From assembly GCA_009695095.1 (NCBI GenBank), contig SIBQ01000004.1, forward strand, positions 45,535 through 106,854: a stretch of DNA of 61,320 nt. Direction: 5' to 3'. The notes beneath the pieces are model-generated. The model searched no databases, was not told where the DNA came from, and saw only the letters and a program-made list of their open reading frames with translations. This document shows, one piece after another, positions 10,182 to 19,479 of this stretch (position 1 is the stretch's first letter; each line of letters begins with the position of its first letter). The translations under genes and the position numbers were made by a program. This stretch comes from Lacunisphaera sp. (lineage in GTDB: Bacteria > Verrucomicrobiota > Verrucomicrobiia > Opitutales > Opitutaceae).

Positions 10182-10210
10182 GGCGCATCAATTTGAGGCG
10201 CCGTTTTTAT
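10182..10210 (+). terminator. Intrinsic terminator of rplU-rpmA
   Basis: GGCGC-A-TCA / ATT / TGA-G-GCGCC followed by GTTTTTATT. It lies 28 bases after the rpmA stop and rules out the apparent start at 10180 for the next small gene. Confidence 0.8.
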
Positions 10211-10245
10211 TGGAAGAGCCTGCTGGCCGGTTATTCACTGCATTC

Positions 10246-10545
10246 ATGTCAGACCAGCTGAGAGAACTGCAGCGCCAGCGCGCCCTCGCGCAGGAGCAGC
10301 TCGGTTGGTTCGACCGCGAAATTATGAGGGAAGGAGGCCAAGCGCCGGCTTTGCCTCTGCCCGCCGTCCCGCCGGACACGGGCGAAGCGACCCGCGCCGC
10401 CGAGGAGATACTGGCCCGATATTAAAAACAGGGGCAGACCACGGGAAAGGACGTCGAACGCGGCTGCTATCTTTATTTCATCTTTGGCCTGGGGATGCTC
10501 ATGCTCGGCGCACTGGGAGCTTATCTCATCTACAAGAATCTGTAG
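10246..10545 (+). pseudogene. Small single-span membrane protein with in-frame TAA
   Basis: From ATG 10246: MSDQLRELQRQRALAQEQLGWFDREI, an amphipathic helix, then a Pro/Ala linker ending EEILARY. An in-frame TAA at 10423-10425 interrupts it. Without the stop, the same frame continues KQGQTTGKDVERGCYLYFIFGLGMLMLGALGAYLIYKNL, a single transmembrane helix, to TAG at 10543-10545. The total of 99 codons with a soluble N-terminus and C-terminal anchor reads as one protein. The upstream part alone could still be made as a 59-residue soluble peptide. Function unknown. Confidence 0.5.
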
Positions 10546-10548
10546 ACT

Positions 10549-11583
10549 TCACAGTGTCACGCGTTGGCCGAACGCGCTCCATGATTCCCACACCGCCTCG
10601 GTGAAGTTCATGTATCTCACCCCTGTCTCAAAATTCGTCAGTACCACCGGTTTCGAGAGGCGGATGCTGTTGATGAAATCCTCTTCCACGCGCCATCTGC
10701 CGCGGATTTCAGGGGCTATTTCCACCAGCTTTTCCGCCTCGCCGGCCCGGGTCAGCCAGAGCTCGCTCCTGGCCAGGTCCAGCCGCAGTGCACCCATGTT
10801 GCCATTCAGCCTGATCTCGCTGCGCGGCGGGGTCAGCTCGACCCCACTGAAGTGGCCCACGAGCCGGGCTCCGTCCGCGTAGTTGCCGAGCACCGTCACA
10901 CTCTCGGGAATCGTCGTCGGCCACGACACGCCCTCGTCATCCTTGCGCTCCTTCGTGAAGATGGCCGCGTCCGCCACCAGCCCCGTTACCCCGCGGTTCA
11001 GCCAGCGCAGCACCATTTCGTAGAAGATGCCGATGGCGAGCGTGTTCTTGCCATTGAGCGTCATGTCCTGCCGCCAGCTCAACGGTTGGGCGCTGTCCGC
11101 CAGTCCGCTGGTCGTGCAGGTCATCAGGACTTCCCGCAAGATCCCGATCGCACCCTTCTGCAGCAATTCGATGATGATGGCGTCGAAGGGCAGCGACATC
11201 GGGGCCGGCACGATCTGCGCCACGAGGTGTGTGTTCTGCTTCGCTTCTGCGAGCATCATCTCCGCCTCGGCCAGGTTGCGGGCCATGCGGGCCTCAGTCA
11301 GCACATGCTTGCCCGCCCGCAGTGCCGCCACGGCAAGTTTGCCGTGTAGGTTCGGCCAGGTGCCGATGCACACGGCGTCAATATTGGGCGAGTCGATGAT
11401 TTGGCGGGCGGTGGCCGCGACCACCGGGATGCCGAACTCCGCAGCCACCTTTTCGCCGGAGGCCTTGCTCCGGTTGCACACCGCCGCGAGTTCGATGCCG
11501 GGGATAGCCTTGAAGCCGGGGAGATGTTTTGCCCGGGTGTTCCCGCCGGCGCCGATGAAGCCAATGCGGATGGTCTTGCTCAT
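10549..11583 (-). CDS. Gfo/Idh/MocA family oxidoreductase
   Basis: 344 aa from ATG 11583. The frame runs open further upstream into scpB, but this ATG starts the Rossmann fold (KTIRIGFIGAGGNTRAKHLPGF). Further markers are VCNRSKASGEKVAAEFG, IDAVCIGTWPNLHGKLAVAALRAGKHVLTEARMA (the position usually held by the EKP/EKPxA lysine motif reads TEARMA), and a C-terminal dimerisation sheet. The usual catalytic lysine of EKP appears replaced (TEA), so dehydrogenase activity may differ. NAD(P)-dependent sugar or inositol-type substrates are typical. It starts 16 bases after the scpB stop on the same strand. Confidence 0.78.
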   Translation of the reverse strand: MSKTIRIGFIGAGGNTRAKHLPGFKAIPGIELAAVCNRSKASGEKVAAEFGIPVVAATARQIIDSPNIDAVCIGTWPNLHGKLAVAALRAGKHVLTEARMARNLAEAEMMLAEAKQNTHLVAQIVPAPMSLPFDAIIIELLQKGAIGILREVLMTCTTSGLADSAQPLSWRQDMTLNGKNTLAIGIFYEMVLRWLNRGVTGLVADAAIFTKERKDDEGVSWPTTIPESVTVLGNYADGARLVGHFSGVELTPPRSEIRLNGNMGALRLDLARSELWLTRAGEAEKLVEIAPEIRGRWRVEEDFINSIRLSKPVVLTNFETGVRYMNFTEAVWESWSAFGQRVTL

Positions 11584-11599
11584 GACTGGACAGGCCGGC

Positions 11600-12379
11600 T
11601 CATGGGGCGGGGCCTTCGGGTCGGGCCAGTGGTTCCAGCGACAGCTGCATATCCCCGGTTTCGTCCAACCCCATGTCGGCGTCGCTGGCCGCGCGCGGCG
11701 TGTGGGCGGTCTGCAGCCAAGTATCGATTTGTTGCGGCGAGAGGACATCCGAGGCCGGCAGGTCGTCGATCGACTTGATGCCGACAAATTCCAAAAACTC
11801 CTCGGTCGTGCCGTATTGAATCGGCCGTCCAGGCAGGTCCGCGCGGCCAATGACATATATGAGATCGCGCTCCAGCAGCTTGCTCAGGCCGGCCTCGGCC
11901 GAGACGCCGCGAATCCGCTCGATTTCGGCGCGCGTGACCGGCTGCCGGTAGGCGATCACCGCCATGGTCTCCAAGGAAGACGGGCTTAGCCGCACCGGCG
12001 GCGGCTCATTGCGCAGTAGCCGCACCCAGCGGGCGAACCGCGGATGCGTCACCAGCCGCCAGCCGTTGTGCCCCTCGATGAGCACGATCTCGCTGTCAGC
12101 CGCCTGCAATTCGAGTGAAATGCCCTCGATCGCCTCGCGGATTTGCACCGTGGTCACCAGTGTCGGCACGTCGTGAAAAAACTCATCGTCTTCGGCCGGC
12201 GCGGGCAACCCGGCCTCGCCCGGTTCGTCCGGCAGGTCCGCAGTTTCCGTCGTCGCCGGCCCGGGCCCCGCGGACTGGTCGTGGAAACGGCTGAGCGCCG
12301 TCTGAATGTCTTTTCCGGAAAGCGGGCCGCTCGAGGCGAACAGCATCACTTTCAACACACGCTGGAGATCAAAGGCCAT
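11600..12379 (-). CDS. scpB: Segregation and condensation protein B
   Basis: 259 aa. It has two winged-helix domains: the first, MAFDLQRVLKVMLFASSGPLSGKDIQTAL, is separated from VTTVQIREAIEGISLELQ by an acidic Ala/Pro/Glu-rich insert (residues about 33-70). The second contains the ScpB hallmark LETMAVIAYRQPVTRAEIERIRGVSAE and then LLERDLIYVIGRADLPGRPIQYGTTEEFLE. ScpB is the kite subunit of the SMC-ScpAB condensin. No scpA is next to it, and the long insert is more acidic than usual. Confidence 0.93.
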   Translation of the reverse strand: MAFDLQRVLKVMLFASSGPLSGKDIQTALSRFHDQSAGPGPATTETADLPDEPGEAGLPAPAEDDEFFHDVPTLVTTVQIREAIEGISLELQAADSEIVLIEGHNGWRLVTHPRFARWVRLLRNEPPPVRLSPSSLETMAVIAYRQPVTRAEIERIRGVSAEAGLSKLLERDLIYVIGRADLPGRPIQYGTTEEFLEFVGIKSIDDLPASDVLSPQQIDTWLQTAHTPRAASDADMGLDETGDMQLSLEPLARPEGPAP

Positions 12380-12484
12380 GCTTTATGCCCCCAGTGAATG
12401 CGCCAGCGCCCCGCCCTAGCAATCCCGAATAATGCCCGTTTCGGGCTAGCCCCCGTCCGTCGCGCCCGTTACTTCTTTCGGCCT

Positions 12485-14074
12485 ATGAACTGGGACCGTT
12501 TCAAAGCGCAGTATTACACGCACCCCAAACTCGGCTTGTCGCTCGATATCAGCCGCCTGCCGTTCCCCGACGATTTTTTCGCCGGAATGGAGCCGAGGCT
12601 GCAAAAGGCCTTCAGCGACATGGCCGCGCTCGAGAGCGGTGTTATCGCCAATCCGGATGAAAACCGGATGGTCGGCCACTATTGGCTGCGCGCTCCCGAA
12701 CTGGCGCCGACCGCCGAGCTGCGCTCCGCCATCACCTCGACGCTCACTGCCATCAAGGACTTCACCGCCCAGGTGCACCAGGGCGGCATCACCCCCCCCA
12801 GCGGCGGCAAATTCAAGGAGGTCCTCGTCATCGGCATCGGCGGCTCGGCCCTCGGCCCGCAGTTTGTCAGCCACGCCCTCGGCCGGCTCAGGGGTCGCGA
12901 CAAAATGCATGTGTCATTCTTCGACAACACCGATCCCGACGGCATGGACTACGTGCTGAAGGAACTCGGTAGCCGGCTCAGACAGACCCTGGTCGTCGTC
13001 ATTTCCAAGTCCGGCGGCACGGCGGAGACGCGCAACGGCATGCTTGAGGCGCAAGTGGCGTTCAAGGCCGCCGGACTCGACCACGCCAGGTATTTTGTGG
13101 CTGTGACTGGTGAGGGCTCCAAGCTCGACCAGGTGGCGCAAAAGGAGGGCTGGCTCGCCCGTTTCCCGATGTGGGACTGGGTGGGCGGCCGCACGTCGGA
13201 ACTCTGCGCCGTCGGCCTGCTGCCGGCCGCGCTTCAGGGCATCAAGATCGACAAGATGCTCGCCGGGGCCGCCGCCATGGATGCGGTCACCCGCAAGCCA
13301 TCCCTGCGCGACAATCCCGCCGCCCTGATGGCGCTCATGTGGTATTGGGCTACCGATGGCCGGGGGACAAAGGACATGGTGGTGCTGCCCTACAAGGACC
13401 GCCTCCTGCTATTCTCGCGCTACCTGCAGCAGCTCATCATGGAGTCGCTCGGCAAGGAACGCGACCGCGCCGGCCAGGTGGTCAACCAGGGCCTGGCAGT
13501 TTACGGCAATAAGGGTTCGACCGACCAGCATGCCTATGTGCAGCAGCTCCGCGAGGGGGTGAGTAATTTCTTTGTCACCTTTATCGAGGTGCTCAAGGAC
13601 CGCACCGCCGCCGACTCGCTGGAGGTCGAGCCGGGCGTCACCAGCGGCGATTTCCTGCAGGGCTTCCTGCTCGGCACCCGCGACGCGCTGACCGAGAAGA
13701 ACCGCCACTCGATCACCATCACTGTCAACGAGGTTTCACCCAAGACCATCGGCATGCTCATCGCCCTCTACGAGCGCACGGTCGGGCTTTATGCCTCACT
13801 GGTTGGCATCAACGCCTACCATCAGCCCGGCGTCGAAGCCGGCAAGATAGCCGCCGGCGGCGTCATTGCGCTCAAACTCAAGATCGCCGCAGCCCTGCGC
13901 GCCGTGCCCGGCTCGGCGGTCACCGCAGAGACACTCGCCGCCCAACTTGGCTCGCCTGACCAGGCCGAACTCATTTTCAAGGTGCTCGAGCACATGGCCG
14001 CCAACCTGAGCAGCAAGGTGACCAAGACCGCTGGCAAGCCCTGGCATCAATCGACTTACCGCTGGCAGGCGTGA
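12485..14074 (+). CDS. pgi: Glucose-6-phosphate isomerase
   Basis: 529 aa from ATG 12485 ([13 protein letters not shown]). It contains the sugar-isomerase core: [85 protein letters not shown] and GYTHQ-like [14 protein letters not shown]. It interconverts glucose-6-phosphate and fructose-6-phosphate in the cytoplasm. It is divergent from scpB, with about 105 bases between starts. A 6-bp hairpin (GCCAGC/GCTGGC, 14079-14099) follows the stop. Confidence 0.95.
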   Translation: MNWDRFKAQYYTHPKLGLSLDISRLPFPDDFFAGMEPRLQKAFSDMAALESGVIANPDENRMVGHYWLRAPELAPTAELRSAITSTLTAIKDFTAQVHQGGITPPSGGKFKEVLVIGIGGSALGPQFVSHALGRLRGRDKMHVSFFDNTDPDGMDYVLKELGSRLRQTLVVVISKSGGTAETRNGMLEAQVAFKAAGLDHARYFVAVTGEGSKLDQVAQKEGWLARFPMWDWVGGRTSELCAVGLLPAALQGIKIDKMLAGAAAMDAVTRKPSLRDNPAALMALMWYWATDGRGTKDMVVLPYKDRLLLFSRYLQQLIMESLGKERDRAGQVVNQGLAVYGNKGSTDQHAYVQQLREGVSNFFVTFIEVLKDRTAADSLEVEPGVTSGDFLQGFLLGTRDALTEKNRHSITITVNEVSPKTIGMLIALYERTVGLYASLVGINAYHQPGVEAGKIAAGGVIALKLKIAAALRAVPGSAVTAETLAAQLGSPDQAELIFKVLEHMAANLSSKVTKTAGKPWHQSTYRWQA

Positions 14075-14322
14075 ATATGCCAGCTCCACCGTTGCTGGCT
14101 CCCTGATGCGCCCATCTTGTCGCACGGGGTCTGGCCTATGGCCTTGCCGTGGCAGAGCTGCCCCCCGGCGTTGAGCCCGCCAGTTGCCCGGCAAAGGATC
14201 TTCTCGGCTTGGGCGGGTTAAATCAGCGCTGTCCACCCCCGGTTTCCTCTCGCCGTGGTCCGGCCCGTCACTTCGAAAGGACAGTTGCAGACCGGCGATT
14301 TAGTCGTATTGACCAATCAAAC

Positions 14323-14475
14323 ATGCCCACCCCTCGCAAAGCCCTCTTTGTGCTTTTGATGTCAGTTCTCGCGCTGGCCGGTTTCTCCGGCTGCGTGCCC
14401 CCGAAGCAGGACTCCTCGATCCCCTGGAGCCGCCCCGCTGACTGGGAAGGCCGCATCCCGGGCATGGGCAAATAA
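14323..14475 (+). CDS. Small lipoprotein
   Basis: 50 aa from ATG 14323. N-terminal TPRKALFVLLMSVLALAGFSGC is a lipoprotein signal with a lipobox ending in Cys22 (GFSGC). The short mature tail reads VPPKQDSSIPWSRPADWEGRIPGMGK. The tail has the W.RP..WEG..PGMG pattern that I remember from tiny lipoproteins in Opitutales. Function unknown. It lies 22 bases before rsmI, so it may be co-transcribed. The preceding gap 14075-14322 holds no other gene that I can support. Confidence 0.65.
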   Translation: MPTPRKALFVLLMSVLALAGFSGCVPPKQDSSIPWSRPADWEGRIPGMGK

Positions 14476-14497
14476 GCGCCACCCGCGCGGCGACGTC

Positions 14498-15220
14498 ATG
14501 ACTGCGCCTGCCGCCAATCCCTCGCTGACGCCGCAACCCGGCCACCTGTATGTCGTGGCCACGCCTATCGGCAATCTCGCCGATCTTACCGAGCGCGCCC
14601 GCGCCATTCTCGGCGCCGTGGACCACATTGCCTGCGAGGACACCCGCACGACCGGCGCCATGCTGACGCGTATCGGCATCTCACGCGACCTCACCGCCTA
14701 TCACGACTACAACGAGATCGAGGCCGCCGACCGTCTGGCCGAGCAAATTTTCCGGGGTAAATCAATCGCAGTTGTCAGCGACGCCGGCACCCCCGGTTTG
14801 AGTGATCCGGGCTTTCGCTTGGTGCGCGCCTGCCGCCGCCGTGGTCTGCCGGTGGTGCCCGTGCCCGGGGCTAGCGCGCTGGTGGCGGTGCTCTCCGCCG
14901 CCGGGCTGCCGACCAATGGCTTCCTTTATGCGGGTTTCCTCCCGCCCAAGTCAGCCGCGCGCCGCGCCTTCCTCGAAAAACACCGCGACTTCGACTACAC
15001 CATCGCGCTCTACGAAAGCTGCCACCGCATCCAAAAGTTTGCGGCGGAGATTGTCAGCGTACTCGGGTCCGACCGGGTCATCTGCATTGCCAAGGAGGTT
15101 ACCAAGGTCCACGAGACGTTTCTGATCGGCCTGTCCTCCGACGTGCAGACCCGGCTAGGCAAGCTGAGCCTGAAGGGTGAATTCGTTGTTCTCATTGCTC
15201 CGAAGGATTTTGGGCTATGA
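14498..15220 (+). CDS. rsmI: 16S rRNA 2'-O-ribose C1402 methyltransferase
   Basis: 240 aa tetrapyrrole-methylase-fold protein. Motifs: LYVVATPIGNLADLTERA, ACEDTRTTGAML, VSDAGTPGLSDPGFRLVRACR, VPVPGASALVAVLSAAGLPTNGF, and FLPPKSAARRAFLE. All are specific to RsmI, which uses SAM to methylate C1402 in the decoding centre. The start MTAPAANPSLTPQPGHLYVVAT is plausible. It overlaps the next gene by 4 bases, so the two are translationally coupled. Confidence 0.94.
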   Translation: MTAPAANPSLTPQPGHLYVVATPIGNLADLTERARAILGAVDHIACEDTRTTGAMLTRIGISRDLTAYHDYNEIEAADRLAEQIFRGKSIAVVSDAGTPGLSDPGFRLVRACRRRGLPVVPVPGASALVAVLSAAGLPTNGFLYAGFLPPKSAARRAFLEKHRDFDYTIALYESCHRIQKFAAEIVSVLGSDRVICIAKEVTKVHETFLIGLSSDVQTRLGKLSLKGEFVVLIAPKDFGL

Positions 15221-16152
15221 GTCCGGCCGTCGCCGTCATCGATATCGGCAGCAACTCGATCAAGGTGCTCGTGGTCGCGCGCGGCCCGGCGGGTGAAGTG
15301 CGAGAGCTGAAGTCCCGGACGATCGACGCGCGCATCAGCGCCGGCATCAGCCAGGCCCAGCCCAAACTCAGGGCCAAGGGCATGGCGGCCGGGCTCGCCG
15401 CCATCAAGGAACTGCTCACCGTGGCTGCTCCCTTCTCACCGGTGAAAACCATGCTCGTCGCCACCAGCGCCGTGCGCGACGCTGGCAACGGTGCGGAGTT
15501 CCGCCAGCGGGTCAAGACCGCCACCGGCCACGAGATCCGCATTCTCACCGGCGACGAGGAAGCGAACCTCATCGGTCGCGGTCTGCTCTGCGACCCCGCG
15601 CTGGCCGGCCTGCAGAATTTCTACGCCTTCGATCTCGGCGGCGGCAGCTTGGAATGCCTCCTGTTCCACGACCGTCGCATCCATCAGGCCGCCAGCCTGC
15701 CGCTCGGTTGCGTACGGTTGACCGAGCGCTTCATCCGTGATGCGGCCGCTCCCCTCATGGCGGTCGAGTCCACCGCCCTCGCCTTGCATGTGCGCGATGC
15801 ACTCAAACGCAGCGGCTTCATCTTTCCCGTCATCGCACCGGCGGCGGTCTTTGCCGGCGGCAGCATGACCACCGTTCGCATTCTCCAGGCCGCGCAGCAG
15901 GGACTGAAGTTCGAGGAGACGACTGCCATCATTCCGCTCATAGCCCTGGCCGGTCTGCTCAACGAGCTGGCCCCGCTCACCCTGGAGCAGCGCAAGTCCA
16001 TCCCCGGCATGCCGCTCGCCCGTGCGGACGTTTTCCCCGTTGCACTGATCACCATGGTGGCTGTGGCCGACTACGCCCGGATCAAGCGATTCCATCACTC
16101 CCTGCACAATCTTCGCTGGGGCCTTGCCGAGGAGATTTTGGAGAATTTGTAG
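15217..16152 (+). CDS. Ppx/GppA family phosphatase
   Basis: 311 aa. The ASKHA-fold phosphate loops are visible: VAVIDIGSNSIKVLV near the N-terminus and FYAFDLGGGSLECLL in the middle, plus GGSMTTVRIL. It starts with an ATGA overlap on rsmI. It has about 310 residues, matching the short form made only of the two actin-like domains, without the C-terminal HD domain of full Ppx. It could be an exopolyphosphatase or a (p)ppGpp 5'-phosphatase; sequence alone does not decide. Confidence 0.88.
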   Translation: MSPAVAVIDIGSNSIKVLVVARGPAGEVRELKSRTIDARISAGISQAQPKLRAKGMAAGLAAIKELLTVAAPFSPVKTMLVATSAVRDAGNGAEFRQRVKTATGHEIRILTGDEEANLIGRGLLCDPALAGLQNFYAFDLGGGSLECLLFHDRRIHQAASLPLGCVRLTERFIRDAAAPLMAVESTALALHVRDALKRSGFIFPVIAPAAVFAGGSMTTVRILQAAQQGLKFEETTAIIPLIALAGLLNELAPLTLEQRKSIPGMPLARADVFPVALITMVAVADYARIKRFHHSLHNLRWGLAEEILENL

Positions 16153-16183
16153 GGCGGCCGCAGTGATGCCGCCCCATCCTACA
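16148..16183. terminator. Bidirectional hairpin between convergent genes
   Basis: TGTAGG and CCTACA form an outer stem around GGGCGGC / GCCGCCC with an 8-10 base loop. It spans the stop of the Ppx/GppA gene and the stop of the RluA gene, which converge here. It carries the TAGGG flank seen in other palindromes of the window. Confidence 0.6.
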
Positions 16184-17084
16184 GCTTTCGCAAGGCCACC
16201 AGCATCTTTTTGAAATCCGCTGGCAGCGGGGCGGTCAGGTCCATCGGCTTGCCGTTCACCGGATGGGAGAAAGCAAGATGTTCGGCGTGCAGCATCACGC
16301 GGGGCGGGACCGGCAGCGCGGGATTCTGTTTCCAGCCATAGGTGCTGTCGCCGAGCACCGGGTGTCCGAGCGATTTCAAGTGCACTCGGATCTGGTGTGT
16401 CCGGCCGGTGTGGATGCGGCAGCGCACCAACGCGGCCTGGCTGCCAAATTTCCTTTCCACCGTCCAGTCGGTGCGAGAAGGCCGGCCGCCCTCACCCGTC
16501 GTCATCCTGTGCCGGTGCACGGGATGGCGGCTGATGCTCCGGTCGATGCTCCCGCTCTCCGTCTTGGGCACACCGGACACAAGCGCCACGTATTCCTTCT
16601 TTAATGCGCGTGAGGCGAACTGGTCGGCCAGTGCGCGGTGGGCCGCGTCGTGCTTGGCCACGACCAGCAGGCCCGATGTTCCCTTGTCCAGCCGGTGCAC
16701 GATGCCTGGCCGCTCCACGCCGCCGATACCGCTGAGCCCGCCGGCACAATGCGCGAGCAGCGCGTGCACCATCGTGTCTTCACCGGTGCTGGTGCCGGGA
16801 TGCACCACCATGCCGACCGCTTTGTTCAGCACGATGAGGTGCTTGTCCTCGAAAATCACATCCAGCGGGATATCCACTGCCTTGAGTTCGGCCTGCGTGG
16901 CGGCGGGAAAGGAAAACTCCACCAACTGCCCGGCAGATATTTCCTGACTTTGCGCGATGACCTTGCCGTCCAGCTTGACGAGCCCGGTTTCAATGGCGCG
17001 CTGGAAGGCCGCGCGGCTATGCTCGGGAAAAGCGTGGCCCAGCACCTTGTCGACCCGCTCACGACGGATGCCGGTTGGGACCAT
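16179..17084 (-). CDS. RluA-family pseudouridine synthase
   Basis: From ATG 17084 (MVPTGIRRERVDKVLGHAF) it encodes about 301 aa. An S4 RNA-binding domain comes first (RVDKVL...SRAAFQRAIETGLVKLDGKV), then the catalytic domain with HRLDKGTSGLLVVAKHD, which holds the active aspartate, and RTHQIRVHLKSLGHPVLGDSTYG. The order is that of RluC/RluD-type 23S rRNA synthases. The open frame reaches a TTG at 17153, but that extension lies inside palindromic repeat sequence, so I reject it. The substrate uridine cannot be fixed. Confidence 0.92.
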   Translation of the reverse strand: MVPTGIRRERVDKVLGHAFPEHSRAAFQRAIETGLVKLDGKVIAQSQEISAGQLVEFSFPAATQAELKAVDIPLDVIFEDKHLIVLNKAVGMVVHPGTSTGEDTMVHALLAHCAGGLSGIGGVERPGIVHRLDKGTSGLLVVAKHDAAHRALADQFASRALKKEYVALVSGVPKTESGSIDRSISRHPVHRHRMTTGEGGRPSRTDWTVERKFGSQAALVRCRIHTGRTHQIRVHLKSLGHPVLGDSTYGWKQNPALPVPPRVMLHAEHLAFSHPVNGKPMDLTAPLPADFKKMLVALRKL

Positions 17085-17131
17085 GTAGAAGCTTGCCTGC
17101 AATCGTTTTGGATGGTGCAGGACAATCAACC

Positions 17132-17187
17132 GCCTGCAAGCAGGCTCCTGCAAAATAACCGGGGCGTTGAGGACGACAGCCCCTACC
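17132..17187. repeat. Two adjacent intergenic palindromes
   Basis: GCCTGC-AA-GCAGGC (17132-17145), then GGGGC...GCCCC (17161-17183) with TACCC after it. On the minus strand the second reads GTAGGGGC...TCCT...GCCCC, matching the TAGGG/YCCT palindrome set. They lie between the adenosine deaminase stop and the RluA start. Confidence 0.5.
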
Positions 17188-18172
17188 CATGCTCAATCCT
17201 AGCCAGCTGGTCGAGCCACGGTTTCTTCTTTGCCGCGGACATTAACGCCACATCGAAGCCGTTACGGGCAAGCCGGGCCAGTTCCTTCCGCGTGAAGCCG
17301 CGCTGCTCGACCAAAGCGGTGTATTCATCGGCCAGGGTGTTGCCGAAGGAGAGCGGGTCATCGGTGCTGATAGTCACTTTCACGTTTGCGTCGAAGAGCT
17401 GGCGGATTGGATGGTTCGCGAGCGTGACGCCGGGCATGAGCTTGTGATTGCTGATCGGACAGACATCTAGCGCGATGCCGCGCCGTTTGATCTCCGCGAC
17501 CACGGCTGGATCCTCGAGTGCACGCACGCCGTGCTCGATCCGCTGCGGTTGGAGCTCGTCAAGCACCCGACGCACGAAATCCGCGCCCATCAATTCCCCG
17601 GCATGCGCCTTGGTGTATTTGCCGGCCCGGCGCGCGGCTGCCCAGTAGGGCGCGGTCCACGGTTCAAGCGGTAAACTCTCGGTGCCGTGCAGGTCGATCC
17701 CGGCGAGTCCCGGCCAGCCTAGTGCTTCATCCAGCGCCGACCTCATCTTCAGCCCCGCGCCGTTGTGGTGAATGCCGAGAAAAATGCGCACCTCTAGAGC
17801 GGCCGGCACGGCGGAGCGGATGGCGTCCAGCACCTCGCGGCCGCCCAGTCCGAGGAACTCGATACACCCGGAGGCGAAGCTGGTCTCGACGTATTTGATG
17901 TTTTGGGCGACGTGGCGGGCAAAGACTACCTTCGCCGCCTCGTGATAGCGATCGGCCGAGGTGAACCAGGCGAAGGCCATGTCGAGCAGTTCCGTCTCGA
18001 AATGGGCAAAATCGCGGAACTTGAAATTTGGCGCCCAGGATTCTGGTGGCCGCTTGAACTCGGGCCGGACCTGTTGCAGCAGTTCCAGGGGCAGCGTGCC
18101 CTCGAAATGCAGGTGTGTTTCCGTCTTGGGGAGGGCTTGGATGTATGAGGCGAGGGAGAGGTCGGATGACAT
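17183..18172 (-). CDS. Adenosine/adenine deaminase family protein
   Basis: 329 aa from ATG 18172; a TTG at 18187 would add five residues. Metal and catalytic motifs of the family are all present: ETHLHFEGTLP (HxH), THKAHAGEL-type YTKAHAGELMG (His and catalytic Glu), RIEHGVRAL, and VTISTDDPLSFGNTLADEY (Asp pair). These enzymes hydrolyse adenosine, adenine or related aminopurines. The long insertion WAPNFKFRDFAHFETEL in the substrate lid suggests a non-standard substrate. It lies downstream of the M29 aminopeptidase on the same strand. Confidence 0.85.
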   Translation of the reverse strand: MSSDLSLASYIQALPKTETHLHFEGTLPLELLQQVRPEFKRPPESWAPNFKFRDFAHFETELLDMAFAWFTSADRYHEAAKVVFARHVAQNIKYVETSFASGCIEFLGLGGREVLDAIRSAVPAALEVRIFLGIHHNGAGLKMRSALDEALGWPGLAGIDLHGTESLPLEPWTAPYWAAARRAGKYTKAHAGELMGADFVRRVLDELQPQRIEHGVRALEDPAVVAEIKRRGIALDVCPISNHKLMPGVTLANHPIRQLFDANVKVTISTDDPLSFGNTLADEYTALVEQRGFTRKELARLARNGFDVALMSAAKKKPWLDQLARIEHG

Positions 18173-18187
18173 TTTAAGAACCGCCAA

Positions 18188-18245
18188 ATTATGCTAATCT
18201 GCACTAATGGTTAATATAGCAGCGGTCATTAGCGCCCATTAGCGG
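18188..18245. repeat. ATTAG-rich direct repeat
   Basis: The 58 bases between two minus-strand genes contain several ATTAG-type words (CTAATCTGC, CTAATGGTTAA, CATTAGCGC, CATTAGCGGTTAA). They are spaced about one helical turn apart in places. The segment is AT-rich against its surroundings. Similar wording is common in intergenic DNA of this bacterial group, to my memory. A regulatory role is possible but unproven. Confidence 0.35.
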
Positions 18246-19364
18246 TTAACCCATTTTCAGGAGTTCGTTTGGATTCAGCTTCTTGAGCGCTGGCGTGGTG
18301 AACAGGCCGTCCTTGCGGATGAGCTTGCCGTCGAACCAGATTTCGCCGCCACCGTATTCCGGCCGCTGGATGCAGACCATGTCCCAATGCACCTGCGACT
18401 TGTTGCCGTTGCCGCCTTTCTCGTAGGCTTGGCCGGGCGTGAAGTGGAACGAGCCGGCGATCTTCTCGTCGAAGAGGATGTCGCGCATCGGCTCGAGGAT
18501 GTGCGGGTTGAAGCCGATGGCGAATTCACCGATGTATCGCGAGCCCTCGTCGCTGTTGAGAATCTCGTTCAGGCGTTTCGTATTGTTGCTCCTCGCCTCG
18601 ACGATTTTGCCCTGCTTGAAGACGAGCCTGATGTGGTCGAACGACGTGCCGAGATAGACCGTGGGCGCATTGTATTGGATGACACCCTCGACGCTGTCCT
18701 TCACCGGGCAGGAGAACACTTCGCCGTCCGGTATGTTGCGCTGGCCGCCGCACGGCACGGCGCCAATGCCCTTGATTGAAAACTTCAGGTCGATCCCCGG
18801 GCCTTTAATCTGCACGCGGTCTGTTCGGTCCATCAGGTCCGCCAGCGCCTTCATGCCCGGGCCGTAGCGCCGGTAGTCAAAAGTGCAGACGCGGAAGTAA
18901 AAATCCTCGAACGCCGATGTGCTCATACCGGCCTGCTGCGCCATGGCGGACGACGGCCAGCGCAACACGACCCACTTGGTCTTGCTGACGCGGTAGTCGA
19001 GCACCGGCTTGAGCGCCTTGGTGACGGTCTGGACCTGGTCCGCCGGCACGTCGGAGGTCTCGAAGATGTTCTCCGAGCCCCGCACGGCGATGTAGGCCTG
19101 CATCTTTTGCATGCGCTGCAGCTCCACCTCAGCCGTCGTGCCATATTGTTCCGCTGTCGCCCCCTTGAGCAACTCGCGTGTGATACGGGCGCGCTGAATG
19201 TTCACGTAGGGCAAGGCGCCGCGTTCCTGCACCGCCCGCACCAGGGCGATGGTGAAGGTGTCGGGCACATCGAAGGCATCGATGAGCACGCGCTCGCCTT
19301 TCATCAATTCGGTGGAAAAGCCGGTCAGCACCTCGGCCAGCCGGCCAAAACGGGGATCACTCAT
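18246..19364 (-). CDS. M29-family aminopeptidase
   Basis: 372 aa thermophilic-aminopeptidase-type (AmpS/T, M29) protein. Recognisable: [22 protein letters not shown] at the N-terminus, and the metal-ligand region [38 protein letters not shown] followed by SQVHWDMVC. Glu, His and Asp of these blocks bind the co-catalytic metal pair. It is a cytoplasmic peptidase with broad specificity. A decayed paralogue lies at 27773-28440. It precedes the adenosine deaminase gene on the same strand. Confidence 0.85.
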   Translation of the reverse strand: MSDPRFGRLAEVLTGFSTELMKGERVLIDAFDVPDTFTIALVRAVQERGALPYVNIQRARITRELLKGATAEQYGTTAEVELQRMQKMQAYIAVRGSENIFETSDVPADQVQTVTKALKPVLDYRVSKTKWVVLRWPSSAMAQQAGMSTSAFEDFYFRVCTFDYRRYGPGMKALADLMDRTDRVQIKGPGIDLKFSIKGIGAVPCGGQRNIPDGEVFSCPVKDSVEGVIQYNAPTVYLGTSFDHIRLVFKQGKIVEARSNNTKRLNEILNSDEGSRYIGEFAIGFNPHILEPMRDILFDEKIAGSFHFTPGQAYEKGGNGNKSQVHWDMVCIQRPEYGGGEIWFDGKLIRKDGLFTTPALKKLNPNELLKMG

Positions 19365-19440
19365 AGCTCCATCTAACGCGGGTCAGAGACCGGCGTTCAA
19401 TCCCAAAGGCGAATATTTGGAGCCGCTGCCCCCACGGCCC

Positions 19441-19462
19441 GGGCGCTTGAGGGCAAGCGCCC
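19441..19462. repeat. Perfect 9-bp palindrome
   Basis: GGGCGCTTG-AGGG-CAAGCGCCC in the gap between lpxK and the M29 gene. On the minus strand it reads GGTGGGGCGCTTG-CCCT-CAAGCGCCC and is nearly the same as the copy at 35837-35860. No T-tract. Confidence 0.55.
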
Positions 19463-19479
19463 CACCCTGCCCAAAACCC

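Noticed and set aside
11584-11856. N-terminal extension of the Gfo/Idh/MocA protein
   Set aside because: It overlaps the scpB coding sequence and precedes a Rossmann-fold start at ATG 11583.
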